This document shows positions 26,552 to 34,637 of a stretch of 64,000 bases of DNA, piece by piece. The first letter of the stretch is position 1. Every line of letters begins with the position of its first letter. The translations under genes and the position numbers were made by a program. Below the pieces are notes generated by a model, which was given only the letters and a program-made list of their open reading frames with translations, had not been told where the DNA came from and searched no databases. The DNA is from JAAYCI01 sp047972265 (lineage in GTDB: Bacteria; Bacillota; Clostridia; Oscillospirales; Ruminococcaceae): contig JBKEAM010000046.1 of NCBI GenBank assembly GCA_047972265.1, forward strand, positions 1 to 64,000, in the 5' to 3' direction.

Positions 26552-27628
26552 TTAAGCTTTGTTTTTGGCGTTTGCCATAACAATTGAATAATCAATTGCG
26601 TTTACAAGGCTAAGTTCACTGCTGGTACCCTTGCCAGCAAGGTCAAAGCCGGTGCCGTGGTCTACGCTGGTGCGTATAATGGGAAGCCCAAGTGTTACAT
26701 TAACGCCCTCTACCGCTTTCCAGGCCTGCTTTTCGCGGTCGAACACAAAACCTACGGTTTTTAGCGGAATATGCCCCTGATCGTGGTACATGCACACCAC
26801 AATATCGTACATACCGCCCAAAGCCAAAGAAAATACACTGTCTGCCGGCAGGGGGCCAATGGCGTTAATGCCTTTTGCCTTTGCCTCTGCAATAGCGGGG
26901 TTTATTTCTTCAATTTCTTCGGTGCCAAACAAACCGTTTTCGCCGCAGTGCGGGTTTAAACCTGCCACAGCTACCCGGGGGGCGGCTATGCCCATCTCTT
27001 TGCAGGCTTTATCGGCAATCTCTATCACCTCCAGTACCCGCGCTTTCTTTACCCTGTCGCATGCTTGCCGTAAAGATACATGGGTAGAAACGTGTACCAC
27101 ACGCAAATCGTGGTGGGCAAGCATCATGGTGTATTTTTTGGCACCGGTGTAGGTGGCATAAATTTCGGTGTGCCCGTCAAAGTGGGTGTGACCGTCGGAC
27201 TTTTCGCCTTTATAGTATTCTAGGGCATTATTAAGAGACTCTTTGTTTAGTGCATTGGTGCAGGTGGCAACTACTTCTCCGGCCATTGCAAGCCTAATAA
27301 CCTCGCGCACGCACTGAAATGCGGCGTTGCCGCCCTCAACGCTAATTTTGCCAATTTCAAACCGAGAAATATCGGCAACAAGGGGAAGGTGCAGTACATC
27401 TATTGTGCCGGGAACAAACTGCGCATCGGCCACAGTATTGCAATGACGAATTTTAATTTCGGACCGCCCTACAAAGCGGGTGGCTTGTTCCATTATTGCG
27501 GCATCCCCCACAACAAGGGGGCGGCAGCGAGTGTACAAATTGGGGTTTGCCAATGCTTTTATAGTAATCTCGGGGCCATTGCCCGCGGGGTCACCCATTG
27601 TAATTGCAACAATTGGTTTTTTATCCAT
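26552..27628 (-). CDS. pdxA2: PdxA2-type four-carbon acid sugar phosphate dehydrogenase
   Basis: 358 residues. It belongs to the PdxA family: 'ITMGDPAGNGPEIT' at the N-terminus, metal-binding His in 'GHTEIYA' and 'YHDQGHIPLK', and 'SVDHGTGFDLAGKG' near the end. Next to a DUF1537 kinase such proteins (PdxA2) oxidise D-threonate or D-erythronate 4-phosphate, giving dihydroxyacetone phosphate and CO2, rather than working in vitamin B6 synthesis. No other pyridoxine gene is nearby, which supports the catabolic reading. It is followed 15 bp upstream by the DapA-family gene. Confidence 0.85.
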   Translation of the reverse strand: MDKKPIVAITMGDPAGNGPEITIKALANPNLYTRCRPLVVGDAAIMEQATRFVGRSEIKIRHCNTVADAQFVPGTIDVLHLPLVADISRFEIGKISVEGGNAAFQCVREVIRLAMAGEVVATCTNALNKESLNNALEYYKGEKSDGHTHFDGHTEIYATYTGAKKYTMMLAHHDLRVVHVSTHVSLRQACDRVKKARVLEVIEIADKACKEMGIAAPRVAVAGLNPHCGENGLFGTEEIEEINPAIAEAKAKGINAIGPLPADSVFSLALGGMYDIVVCMYHDQGHIPLKTVGFVFDREKQAWKAVEGVNVTLGLPIIRTSVDHGTGFDLAGKGTSSELSLVNAIDYSIVMANAKNKA

Positions 27629-27643
27629 TGGGGATATCCTTTC

Positions 27644-28552
27644 TTACTGCATACCTTTGGCGGTATTTTCCTTTAAAACCTGCTGCAGCGCTTCAATTCC
27701 TTCGTCACACAGGTAGTTAAAAGGACGGCGGCAATCGCCTACGGGGTAGCCAAGTAAAGAAACAGCTTTTTTAACAATGGTGTTGGGGTTGCCATATTTA
27801 AATACAGCACGGAAAGAAGCAATAGAATCCTGTGCAATTTTTGCTTCTTCCAATTTACCGGCTTTAAATAGCTCGTAAATAGAAGCCAAGACATGGGGAT
27901 ATACGTTGGCGCAACCGGCAATACCACCGGCACCGCCCTCTTGCAAGCAGGGCAAAATCAACGAGTCGTTTCCGGACAAAACGCGAAAATCTTTGTCTAG
28001 CTCTTTGGTTTGGGTTATGTAGGCCAACAGGTTGTCCCAATCTCCGCTAGAGTCTTTGGCACCCATAATAACGTCTACATCTTTGGCAAGTTTTGCAACG
28101 GTTTCGGGCAATAGTTTGTTGCCGGTACGTGCGGGAATATTGTAAAGCACAATGGGGGTATCTACGTGTTTTGCAACTTCTACATAATGGTCGTACAGCT
28201 CTTTTTGAGAGGCCACGGCAAAACTGGGGGTGATGATAGACAATACATCGGCACCTAAATCTTGTGCTTTTTTGCTCATGCGAATGGTGTCGGCAGTAGA
28301 GATGCAGCCGGTACCGGCGTATACGGGTACGCGCCCTTTTACCTGGTCTATGGTGGCTTCCAACACTTCAATTTTTTCGTTTTCGTTTAAAATATAGCCC
28401 TCGCCATTGGTGCCAAAGGGGAAAAGTCCATGTACGCCACCCGCCAATAGGCGTTCTATTTGGTTGCACAGTTCATCCAAATTAACCGATTCGTCAGCGT
28501 TCATGGGGGTTAAAATGGGAGGGATAATGCCCTTAAGTTCAACGTTTTTCAT
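27644..28552 (-). CDS. DapA/N-acetylneuraminate lyase family aldolase
   Basis: 302 residues, a class I aldolase TIM barrel. The Schiff-base Lys is in 'IMGAKDSSGDW' (about residue 165), the catalytic Tyr in 'VLYNIPARTG' (about 137), and the phosphate/carboxylate loop in 'FGTNGEGY'. The last is a GTNGE variant of the usual G-T/S-T-GE. Family members split or join pyruvate with an aldehyde: 2-keto-3-deoxy acids, sialic acids, dihydrodipicolinate. A catabolic retro-aldol on a 2-keto-3-deoxy acid fits the operon best. No lysine biosynthesis gene is nearby. Confidence 0.85.
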   Translation of the reverse strand: MKNVELKGIIPPILTPMNADESVNLDELCNQIERLLAGGVHGLFPFGTNGEGYILNENEKIEVLEATIDQVKGRVPVYAGTGCISTADTIRMSKKAQDLGADVLSIITPSFAVASQKELYDHYVEVAKHVDTPIVLYNIPARTGNKLLPETVAKLAKDVDVIMGAKDSSGDWDNLLAYITQTKELDKDFRVLSGNDSLILPCLQEGGAGGIAGCANVYPHVLASIYELFKAGKLEEAKIAQDSIASFRAVFKYGNPNTIVKKAVSLLGYPVGDCRRPFNYLCDEGIEALQQVLKENTAKGMQ

Positions 28553-28578
28553 TCTGATGTTCTCCTTCTTGTAATACT

Positions 28579-29742
28579 TTATAAAATTTCTAGGTACAAA
28601 TTTTTTGCATCTTCGGCGGTGACAGGGCGGGGATTATTTACCAGCAAGCGCTGTACCTGCATGCCGGCTTCTACAAGGCCGTCCAAATCCTCACGGGGCA
28701 CACCAAACTCTTTAAGGCTGGTAGGAATGTTTAGGTGGCGCACAATATGCTCTAGCTGCTCAATTACCCAATCGGCCTTTTCTTGGTTGGTGTGTTTGTC
28801 TTTAATATCATCATGGCAGCATCTGTTGTATACCTGCGCCAAACGCTCGCAGCAAAAAGGTGCGTTAAACCGCATTACAGGTGCCAGCAAAATGGCGTTA
28901 GATACGCCGTGCGCAATGTGGTATTTGCCACCCAGAGGATAGCTTAAGGCGTGTACGGCGGTGGTGCCCGACGAGGCAATGGCAAACCCCGCATAAAGCG
29001 CGGCAATTTGCATATTGTTTTTGGCATCCATGGCATCGGCATCATCGCAGGCGGGGATAATGTTGTTTAAAATAAGGTCAAGTGCTTCCAGCGCAAAAGT
29101 ATCAGAAAAAGGGTTGGCTTTGTTGCTTGTATAGCACTCAATTGCATGGCACAATGCATCAACACCGGTGGCGGCCGCAATGGGGCGGGGAAGGCTTTTA
29201 ATCATGCGAGCATCTAAAATAACATAGTCTGCAATCATGTGTTCGTTTACAATGCCTACCTTCAGTTCTTTTTCGGGCACGGCAACAATGGCGTTGGGGG
29301 TTACCTCGGCGCCGGTGCCTGCCGTGGTGGGAATCATAATGGCAGGCACACATTTTTTGGCAAGGCCGGGGGTATCTAGCAATTCTTTTACGCCATATTC
29401 GTCGGTTACCAGCACACTGGCCAGCTTTGCGGCATCCATAACGCTGCCGCCGCCGCATGCAATAATCATATCTGCGCCACTTGCCTTAAACTGGTCTACA
29501 ATTTTTTGAACATCGGTATAAGAGGGCTCGGCAGGGATTTCATCTAAAATATAATAGCTTGCGTCCGCATTTTTAATGGCGTTTTCGGATAGGGCAAGCA
29601 GGCCGCAGGCCCTAATGCCCTTATCGGTAAAAATTGCCACGTTTTTGCTGTTACTGCTTTTTAAAATGGTGGTAATGTTGTCTATTGCATTTTCGCCCCC
29701 GTATACAGCGTGAGGCATTTTTAAATTGTAAGCAGTTTGCAT
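28579..29742 (-). CDS. Iron-containing alcohol dehydrogenase
   Basis: 387 residues, the usual length of group III alcohol dehydrogenases. NAD-binding is seen in 'IIACGGGSVMDAAKLA' and metal ligands in 'ATGVDALCHAIECY' and 'GGKYHIAHGVSNAI'. Such enzymes reduce or oxidise short alcohols, lactaldehyde, or hydroxy-acid semialdehydes. In this operon it could interconvert the aldehyde released by the DapA-family aldolase. Neighbours are 26 and 50 bp away. Confidence 0.88.
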   Translation of the reverse strand: MQTAYNLKMPHAVYGGENAIDNITTILKSSNSKNVAIFTDKGIRACGLLALSENAIKNADASYYILDEIPAEPSYTDVQKIVDQFKASGADMIIACGGGSVMDAAKLASVLVTDEYGVKELLDTPGLAKKCVPAIMIPTTAGTGAEVTPNAIVAVPEKELKVGIVNEHMIADYVILDARMIKSLPRPIAAATGVDALCHAIECYTSNKANPFSDTFALEALDLILNNIIPACDDADAMDAKNNMQIAALYAGFAIASSGTTAVHALSYPLGGKYHIAHGVSNAILLAPVMRFNAPFCCERLAQVYNRCCHDDIKDKHTNQEKADWVIEQLEHIVRHLNIPTSLKEFGVPREDLDGLVEAGMQVQRLLVNNPRPVTAEDAKNLYLEIL

Positions 29743-29792
29743 TTTGTATCACTCCTATTGATAGAACCAGATAAAATTGCTTGTTTAAAAAA

Positions 29793-30956
29793 TTACTTTG
29801 TGCCCTCGCCAGAGGTGGGGTTGTATACGCCCACCTGCTCGCGCTTTTTGCCAATAACGTCATCTTCGGTAAAGCTTACATATTTTATGCATTTGCGGGT
29901 ATAAGCGGCATAGGTAAGGTGCAGCCTGCCATCGGCGCTTTGTATTAAATAGGGGTATTCGTACTGTTTATTGTTGGTTTTGTTTTCTTCGCCAACATAT
30001 CCTTCGCCGCGCTCCATCCAGCGGATGAGAGGAAAAGTTAAGCCGCCATCCTCCGAAAGTGCCACGGCAACCGGGCACCGTAAACCGGGCCATGCAGCCT
30101 TACCGGGCATTGGGTTGGGGGTGCAGGTAGGGTTGTGCGCTACGGCAACGCGGCCGCTGTTGGTGCGTATGGCGCTGATGGAGGAGTTGTTGTTGGGCAG
30201 TGGGGTGGGTTTTGGCACAGACCATGTTTCGCCCCAATCCAAAGATTCGCTCCGGTACACATTGTCGGCTTCGCGGCTGCGCATAAATGCGGTTAGGTGG
30301 CCATTGTCCAGTTCTACCACTGTGGGATGAACCCGCCCGCGGCTGCCCGGCATTTCTACCATGCGCCAGGTTTTGCCCTGGTCATCGGATATTTGAAAAA
30401 CACTGGGATCTCCCGAAAGGCCCTCTTCCGAATCGGTGCATAGCCAGTTGCCAAAAATCCAGCGGCCATTTTTTAACACCTGTATGGGCTGGCGGCAAAA
30501 ACTGCCCTCACGAGAAAACACGGTTTCGTAATCACCCCAAGTTAGGCCGCTGTCAAAGCTTTTTTGGCAGCGGATTTGAGAGGTAAACTGCATGTTGTCT
30601 TTGCCGGCCACACGGTCTAACTGGGCGGTGTACATACACCAAACGGCACCGTCGGGCCCGTAAAATAAAGAGGGGTTTTGTTCGCTGCGCTCGGGGTCTC
30701 CCGAAACGCTCACGGGTTCTGTCCAGTGGCCTGCCCCTTTGGGCAGGCGGGCGCAAACAATGTGCACGTCGGCGTCGCCCTCGTAGGTGCCGGCAAACCA
30801 ACAGCAAAGCATGTCGCCGTTGGGTAGCTCTAACATAGCGGGAGAGTGGCAGGTGGCAAACGGGCCGGGGGGAATCATTGATTCTACAGTGCCCATGTCT
30901 TCGTTAAAAAAAATCTGACCATTTAAGTCTAGGCCCGGGAGTGTAGGATAGTTCAT
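29793..30956 (-). CDS. BNR-repeat beta-propeller, 'sialidase-like', cytoplasmic
   Basis: 387 residues with four Asp-boxes: 'SFDSGLTW', 'SDDQGKTW', 'SLDWGETW' and 'SEDGGLTF'. These place it in the sialidase-like six-bladed propeller superfamily (BNR_2 type). There is no signal peptide, so it works in the cytoplasm. This argues against a secreted sialidase; no sialic acid genes (nanE, nanK) are close. Related propellers include lyases of glucuronate-containing disaccharides. Position directly after the DUF1537 kinase suggests a hydrolase or lyase that frees the acid sugar from an imported conjugate. The name 'sialidase' should not be taken literally. Confidence 0.75.
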   Translation of the reverse strand: MNYPTLPGLDLNGQIFFNEDMGTVESMIPPGPFATCHSPAMLELPNGDMLCCWFAGTYEGDADVHIVCARLPKGAGHWTEPVSVSGDPERSEQNPSLFYGPDGAVWCMYTAQLDRVAGKDNMQFTSQIRCQKSFDSGLTWGDYETVFSREGSFCRQPIQVLKNGRWIFGNWLCTDSEEGLSGDPSVFQISDDQGKTWRMVEMPGSRGRVHPTVVELDNGHLTAFMRSREADNVYRSESLDWGETWSVPKPTPLPNNNSSISAIRTNSGRVAVAHNPTCTPNPMPGKAAWPGLRCPVAVALSEDGGLTFPLIRWMERGEGYVGEENKTNNKQYEYPYLIQSADGRLHLTYAAYTRKCIKYVSFTEDDVIGKKREQVGVYNPTSGEGTK

Positions 30957-30974
30957 GTAAGATATACCTCCTGT

Positions 30975-32240
30975 TTATAATAGGTTGGCTGTATGGGAAA
31001 GGTTCTTTGCCAAAGATACAAATAAATCATGGTCTCCAAATCCGCCAGATTTTGAAATAATATGATAGGTTTTGCTGTTGTAAACAAATTTTGTTAAAAC
31101 AACACCAGTGGCCATTTCTCCAAGCGGGGTTAGCTCTGTCACGCCCACTGCCTGCATTAATGCCAGCAGGGTATCGCCGCCGGTGCACAAAAGGGTGGCA
31201 AGCAGGCCGCTATCCAGCATTTTTTTTATCAGTGCGGCCAAATTAACCGAAATTCGCACCCGTAAATCTTCTAATGTAAGCCCGTTTTGGTCTGCATATA
31301 TATCGGTGTCGTTTTGCCCCTCAGGGTCATTTACATCCAAAATAAATCTTTTTTCGGCAGCGGCTTGCGCAATCCATTGCTTTACGCAGGCATTTGCATC
31401 TTCGCGGTTTATCCAGCTTGCTTCTAACTTTTGGATTGGTGTTAGGTGCACCCGCCTAAAGCCATGTTCTTGCGCGGTTTTCATCTGTTGCAGGCTAACG
31501 GGGTTTACGCTGCCGCAGGCCACAAACAGTGCTTGCTCCAGCGCCGGCAGCTGCGGAGGCTCTCCCTGCAAGTGGAGCATATCGGCTAAAACCGCAGCAA
31601 AGCCCGAGCATCCCGCGCTAAATTTTAATTGTTTCAGGCTTAGGGCGTTGCCTATGCGCAACAAATCTTCGTCAGTTTCTGCATCAAACAGTTGGATACC
31701 GGGAGTGGAAATTTTGTTTTTTTCTTTTTTGGGGTGCACTACCACCGGCACAGAGGTTTGCCGCCCCAAAATTTCTGCCACGTCAGAATCTAAAACGGGC
31801 TCAAAGGGGTCCTGTCCAAATACGCTTTGGGCAACAGGGATGCCGTCTATATAGTGAACGCCGCCTTTGGTAATGCGATTAAGCTTAGGAAGTGCCGGAA
31901 TAAAGGGGAGGCTATCTACACCGGCCGCGTCCATCAGGGCGGCCAGTTCGCTGCCTGCGTTGCCCCGCAGGGCAGAATCGGTTTTGTTGTAAATGTAAGA
32001 AATACCGGATTGTAAGGCTTTGTGGGCGGTGTTGTACACTATGCTGTAAGCCTGTTGCGGAGAAAGATGCCGCGTTTTTGTAACCATTACCAAAACTTCT
32101 ACCGTTTTATCAATCAAATCAAAATCGTAGTTAGGATCGGTAACTACGGTTGTAGAAGCCCCTTTGGATACAAATTGCACGCCGGTATCAAAAGCCCCTG
32201 TAAAATCATCCGCAAGAACTAAAAGCTTTACCACAGACAC
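30975..32240 (-). CDS. DUF1537 four-carbon acid sugar kinase
   Basis: 421 residues. N-terminal 'LVLADDFTGAFDTGVQF' is the hallmark of the family. The substrate half is followed by an ATP-binding half with 'LLCTGGDTLLALM' and 'VLTKFV ... SKSGGFGD'. DUF1537 proteins phosphorylate four-carbon acid sugars such as D-threonate, D-erythronate, 3-oxo-tetronates or D-tartrate derivatives. It is the first gene of the operon and works with PdxA2 encoded four genes later. The order kinase, propeller, dehydrogenase, aldolase, PdxA2, permease, VOC defines the candidate pathway. Confidence 0.88.
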   Translation of the reverse strand: MSVVKLLVLADDFTGAFDTGVQFVSKGASTTVVTDPNYDFDLIDKTVEVLVMVTKTRHLSPQQAYSIVYNTAHKALQSGISYIYNKTDSALRGNAGSELAALMDAAGVDSLPFIPALPKLNRITKGGVHYIDGIPVAQSVFGQDPFEPVLDSDVAEILGRQTSVPVVVHPKKEKNKISTPGIQLFDAETDEDLLRIGNALSLKQLKFSAGCSGFAAVLADMLHLQGEPPQLPALEQALFVACGSVNPVSLQQMKTAQEHGFRRVHLTPIQKLEASWINREDANACVKQWIAQAAAEKRFILDVNDPEGQNDTDIYADQNGLTLEDLRVRISVNLAALIKKMLDSGLLATLLCTGGDTLLALMQAVGVTELTPLGEMATGVVLTKFVYNSKTYHIISKSGGFGDHDLFVSLAKNLSHTANLL

Positions 32241-32297
32241 ACCCCTGAGTGTTTAATTTTAAAACAATTTGAAAAAGTTTAAAGATAAAATCGCTTT

Positions 32298-32326
32298 ATT
32301 ATAGAGGTTTTGCAAACCTTTTTAAC
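32298..32326 (-). promoter_or_regulatory. Promoter and palindrome upstream of the DUF1537 operon
   Basis: On the minus strand TATAAT lies at 32298-32303, but the -35 position holds only GTTAAA at 32321-32326. A palindrome, AGGTTT-TGC-AAACCT, fills the spacer at 32305-32319. A good -10 with a poor -35 and a central palindrome suggests regulated transcription. Confidence 0.45.
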
Positions 32327-32397
32327 TTACTTCGTGTTTATTCTACAGGTTAAACTGCCTGTCTACAATCATTTATAAGTATTACAAGCGTACATAT

Positions 32398-32465
32398 TTG
32401 AAACGATAGAAAAAAATATTGATTATTTTTTGTGCAATCGGTATAATGTGTTCATAATTGAAACG
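32398..32465 (+). promoter_or_regulatory. Promoter of the PrpR-like gene flanked by TTGAAACG repeats
   Basis: TTGATT at 32419-32424 and TATAAT at 32442-32447 are 17 bp apart. TTGAAACG occurs at 32398-32405 and again at 32458-32465, exactly 60 bp apart, one upstream of the -35 and one just after the start of transcription. This pair could be an autoregulatory operator. Confidence 0.55.
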
Positions 32466-32480
32466 CAATTAGAGGTGTTT

Positions 32481-34265
32481 ATGAAAAAGAGCGTTCGAGT
32501 TTTAGGCATTGCCCCCTATGAGGGGATGAGAATACAAATGTTAAACCTAGCAGAAGAATATCCCCAGATGGATTTGACGGTATATGTGGGGGATATGGAG
32601 CAAGGCTTGGCAATTGTACAAAACAATTTTCACGGAGATTACGACGTGGTAATTTCCCGTGGTGCTACCGCCCAAATGTTGCGGCAGCATTTGGTAATTC
32701 CGGTGGTGGAAATTGACATTTCTATGTACGATATTTTGTGTGCAATAAAACTGGCAAACGGTTTAAAAGAAAAAACAGCCATGATATTTTTTGCCGATAT
32801 ACGTAACCAGGTAATGACTTTGTGCGATTTACTGGAGTGTGATACAGACATTTATACGCTGGACACGGTGGAGGATTTGGAGCCGACCCTGCACAGCATT
32901 CAGGATAAAGAGTACCAGGGGATTTTGTGTGATGTAATAGTAAATACTGCGGCCCAGCGCCTTGGCATCAACTCTTACCTTATTACCTCCGGTACAGACA
33001 GTATACGCAATGCATTTAACAGGGCACTTTTATTGTACGACAGCCAAAAGTACCTGCGAGATGAAAACCTGTTTTTTCAAGATTTGCTGCGGGGGCAAAT
33101 TGGGCAAACCCTGGTGTTTGACAGCCAGGGCAATCTGTTTTTGTCTACCTTGGATGACCCGGAACCGACCCTGCTGGAAATGCTGCGCCAGGAACTGCGC
33201 CAATCTCCGCAGGAAAAGGAGCGGAGGATTAACCGTTCTTTAAAAGGTATGCTTTATTCCATCCGGGTAAAAAAAATTATCAATGGCACCCTGCATTACA
33301 CAGCTTTCTTTTTTGATGCCAGAAAGCTCCCTGTATCGCCCAGCCAAGTGGGGATTCATTTTTTAAGCAAGGCAGAAGCCGAGACAGCTTATTATAACAG
33401 TGTTTTTAGTTTTACAGGCAACTTGTATGGTTCTCAGCAAGAGTTTGAGCAGGTAAACCAAAGCACAGCCCCAGTTATACTTGCGGGTGAGGACGGAACA
33501 GGAAAAGCATCAATTGTGAATATGTTGTATATTCGCGGGCCGCTGCAAAATAACCCCTTAGTGTCCATAGATTGCAGTTTAATGAACAGCCGCAGCTGGG
33601 CTTTTTTAATGGAACACCACAACTCGCCTTTGGCAGACAAAGACAATTTGTTGTTTTTTAATAATGTAGATGTACTGCCAAAAGAGAGGCAGTATCAGTT
33701 AATTGCTGTGCTTACAGAGATGGATGTTTGCAGCCGCAATAGGGTAATGTTTTCTTGCGTATGCGAAAGCGGAGAGTATATTTCTAAGGCAGGGGCGCTT
33801 TTTCAGGATAAACTTTCCTGTATTTCTTTATTTGTGCCACCTCTGCGGCAAATTTCTGAAAAAATCCCCACTTTAATGAACCTGTGTTTAAGCCACATGA
33901 ACGTAAATATGCCGCGGCAAATTTTAGGGGCAGACCCCGAAGCTTTGTCTTTGCTGCAAAACTATAGGTGGCCACACAACTACACCCAGTTTAGGCGGGT
34001 TATTAATGAGCTGGCCATAACCAGCAGCGGCCAAATTATAACAGCCGAAAATGTGCGCCAGGTATTGCGTAAAGAAAGGCATGTAGGGGCCTTTTCATTT
34101 CAAAAAGAAAACGCAACCTCTCCGTTGGATTTAAACCGAACTTTGGCGGAAATTAGCCAGGATATTGCCCTTAGAGTAATTGACGAAACCAGCGGCAACC
34201 ACACATCCGCCGCCAAACGCCTTGGCATTAGCCGCACAACCTTGTGGCGGCTAATGCAAAAGTAA
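32481..34265 (+). CDS. PrpR-like transcriptional regulator with degenerate AAA domain
   Basis: 594 residues from ATG 32481, after AGAGGTG. The domains in order are: a PrpR_N ligand-binding domain (about 1-190, with 'YDVVISRGATAQML'), a linker, an NtrC-like AAA domain with Walker A 'AGEDGTGKASI' (about 336), and a C-terminal Fis-type helix-turn-helix ending 'SAAKRLGISRTTLWRLMQK'. The segment between Walker A and B is short and lacks the sigma-54 contact loop GAFTGA. Walker B is changed to 'NLLFFNNVD' instead of LFLDE. It therefore cannot remodel sigma-54 RNA polymerase in the usual way. It is divergent from the DUF1537 operon, its likely target. Confidence 0.8.
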   Translation: MKKSVRVLGIAPYEGMRIQMLNLAEEYPQMDLTVYVGDMEQGLAIVQNNFHGDYDVVISRGATAQMLRQHLVIPVVEIDISMYDILCAIKLANGLKEKTAMIFFADIRNQVMTLCDLLECDTDIYTLDTVEDLEPTLHSIQDKEYQGILCDVIVNTAAQRLGINSYLITSGTDSIRNAFNRALLLYDSQKYLRDENLFFQDLLRGQIGQTLVFDSQGNLFLSTLDDPEPTLLEMLRQELRQSPQEKERRINRSLKGMLYSIRVKKIINGTLHYTAFFFDARKLPVSPSQVGIHFLSKAEAETAYYNSVFSFTGNLYGSQQEFEQVNQSTAPVILAGEDGTGKASIVNMLYIRGPLQNNPLVSIDCSLMNSRSWAFLMEHHNSPLADKDNLLFFNNVDVLPKERQYQLIAVLTEMDVCSRNRVMFSCVCESGEYISKAGALFQDKLSCISLFVPPLRQISEKIPTLMNLCLSHMNVNMPRQILGADPEALSLLQNYRWPHNYTQFRRVINELAITSSGQIITAENVRQVLRKERHVGAFSFQKENATSPLDLNRTLAEISQDIALRVIDETSGNHTSAAKRLGISRTTLWRLMQK

Positions 34266-34637
34266 GCGGGTGAAGATAAAGAAGAAAAAGGCAAAAGCAG
34301 ATTTGCCTTAAAAGGTTTATGGTTGTAAAAATAAATAACATATAAAAAGAAACGCCCTCTTTGCAGATGTGGCGTTTCTTTTTATATGGATTAAAGACAG
34401 GCATATAATTTTGTTTTAGCAGTTCGACATAGAATAAACAATGCGAAAATTACAATTCCTCTTATTAGTGTTTTTGAAAATTAGACAAGAAGCCTTTTGT
34501 TGCTAAAAACTCTTTATGTATGGTTAAAAGGTGTTTTACAATTGGAGTATAATAGAAATAGAATATTTATATGTAGTATAGGTATACTATAAGCAAAAGA
34601 ACCCTATTTAAGCGGGATTATAACGAAAGGTGAAGAA
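34266..34637. other. Intergenic stretch between the PrpR-like gene and cca
   Basis: It holds a short hairpin (AAGGCAAA / TTTGCCTT, 34288-34309), a strong terminator at 34344-34383, and a TATAAT at 34548-34553 about 90 bp upstream of cca, with only a weak -35. I see no gene. Confidence 0.6.
34344..34383 (+). terminator. Terminator after the PrpR-like gene
   Basis: AAAAAGAAACGCC and GGCGTTTCTTTTT form a 13-bp perfect stem with a 14-base loop. Confidence 0.9.

Noticed and set aside
26552..27628. Vitamin B6 pdxA
   Set aside because: The DUF1537 kinase in the same operon and absence of other pyridoxine genes favour the catabolic PdxA2.
29793..30956. Calling this gene a secreted sialidase
   Set aside because: No signal peptide and no sialic acid genes nearby; Asp-boxes alone do not define a sialidase.
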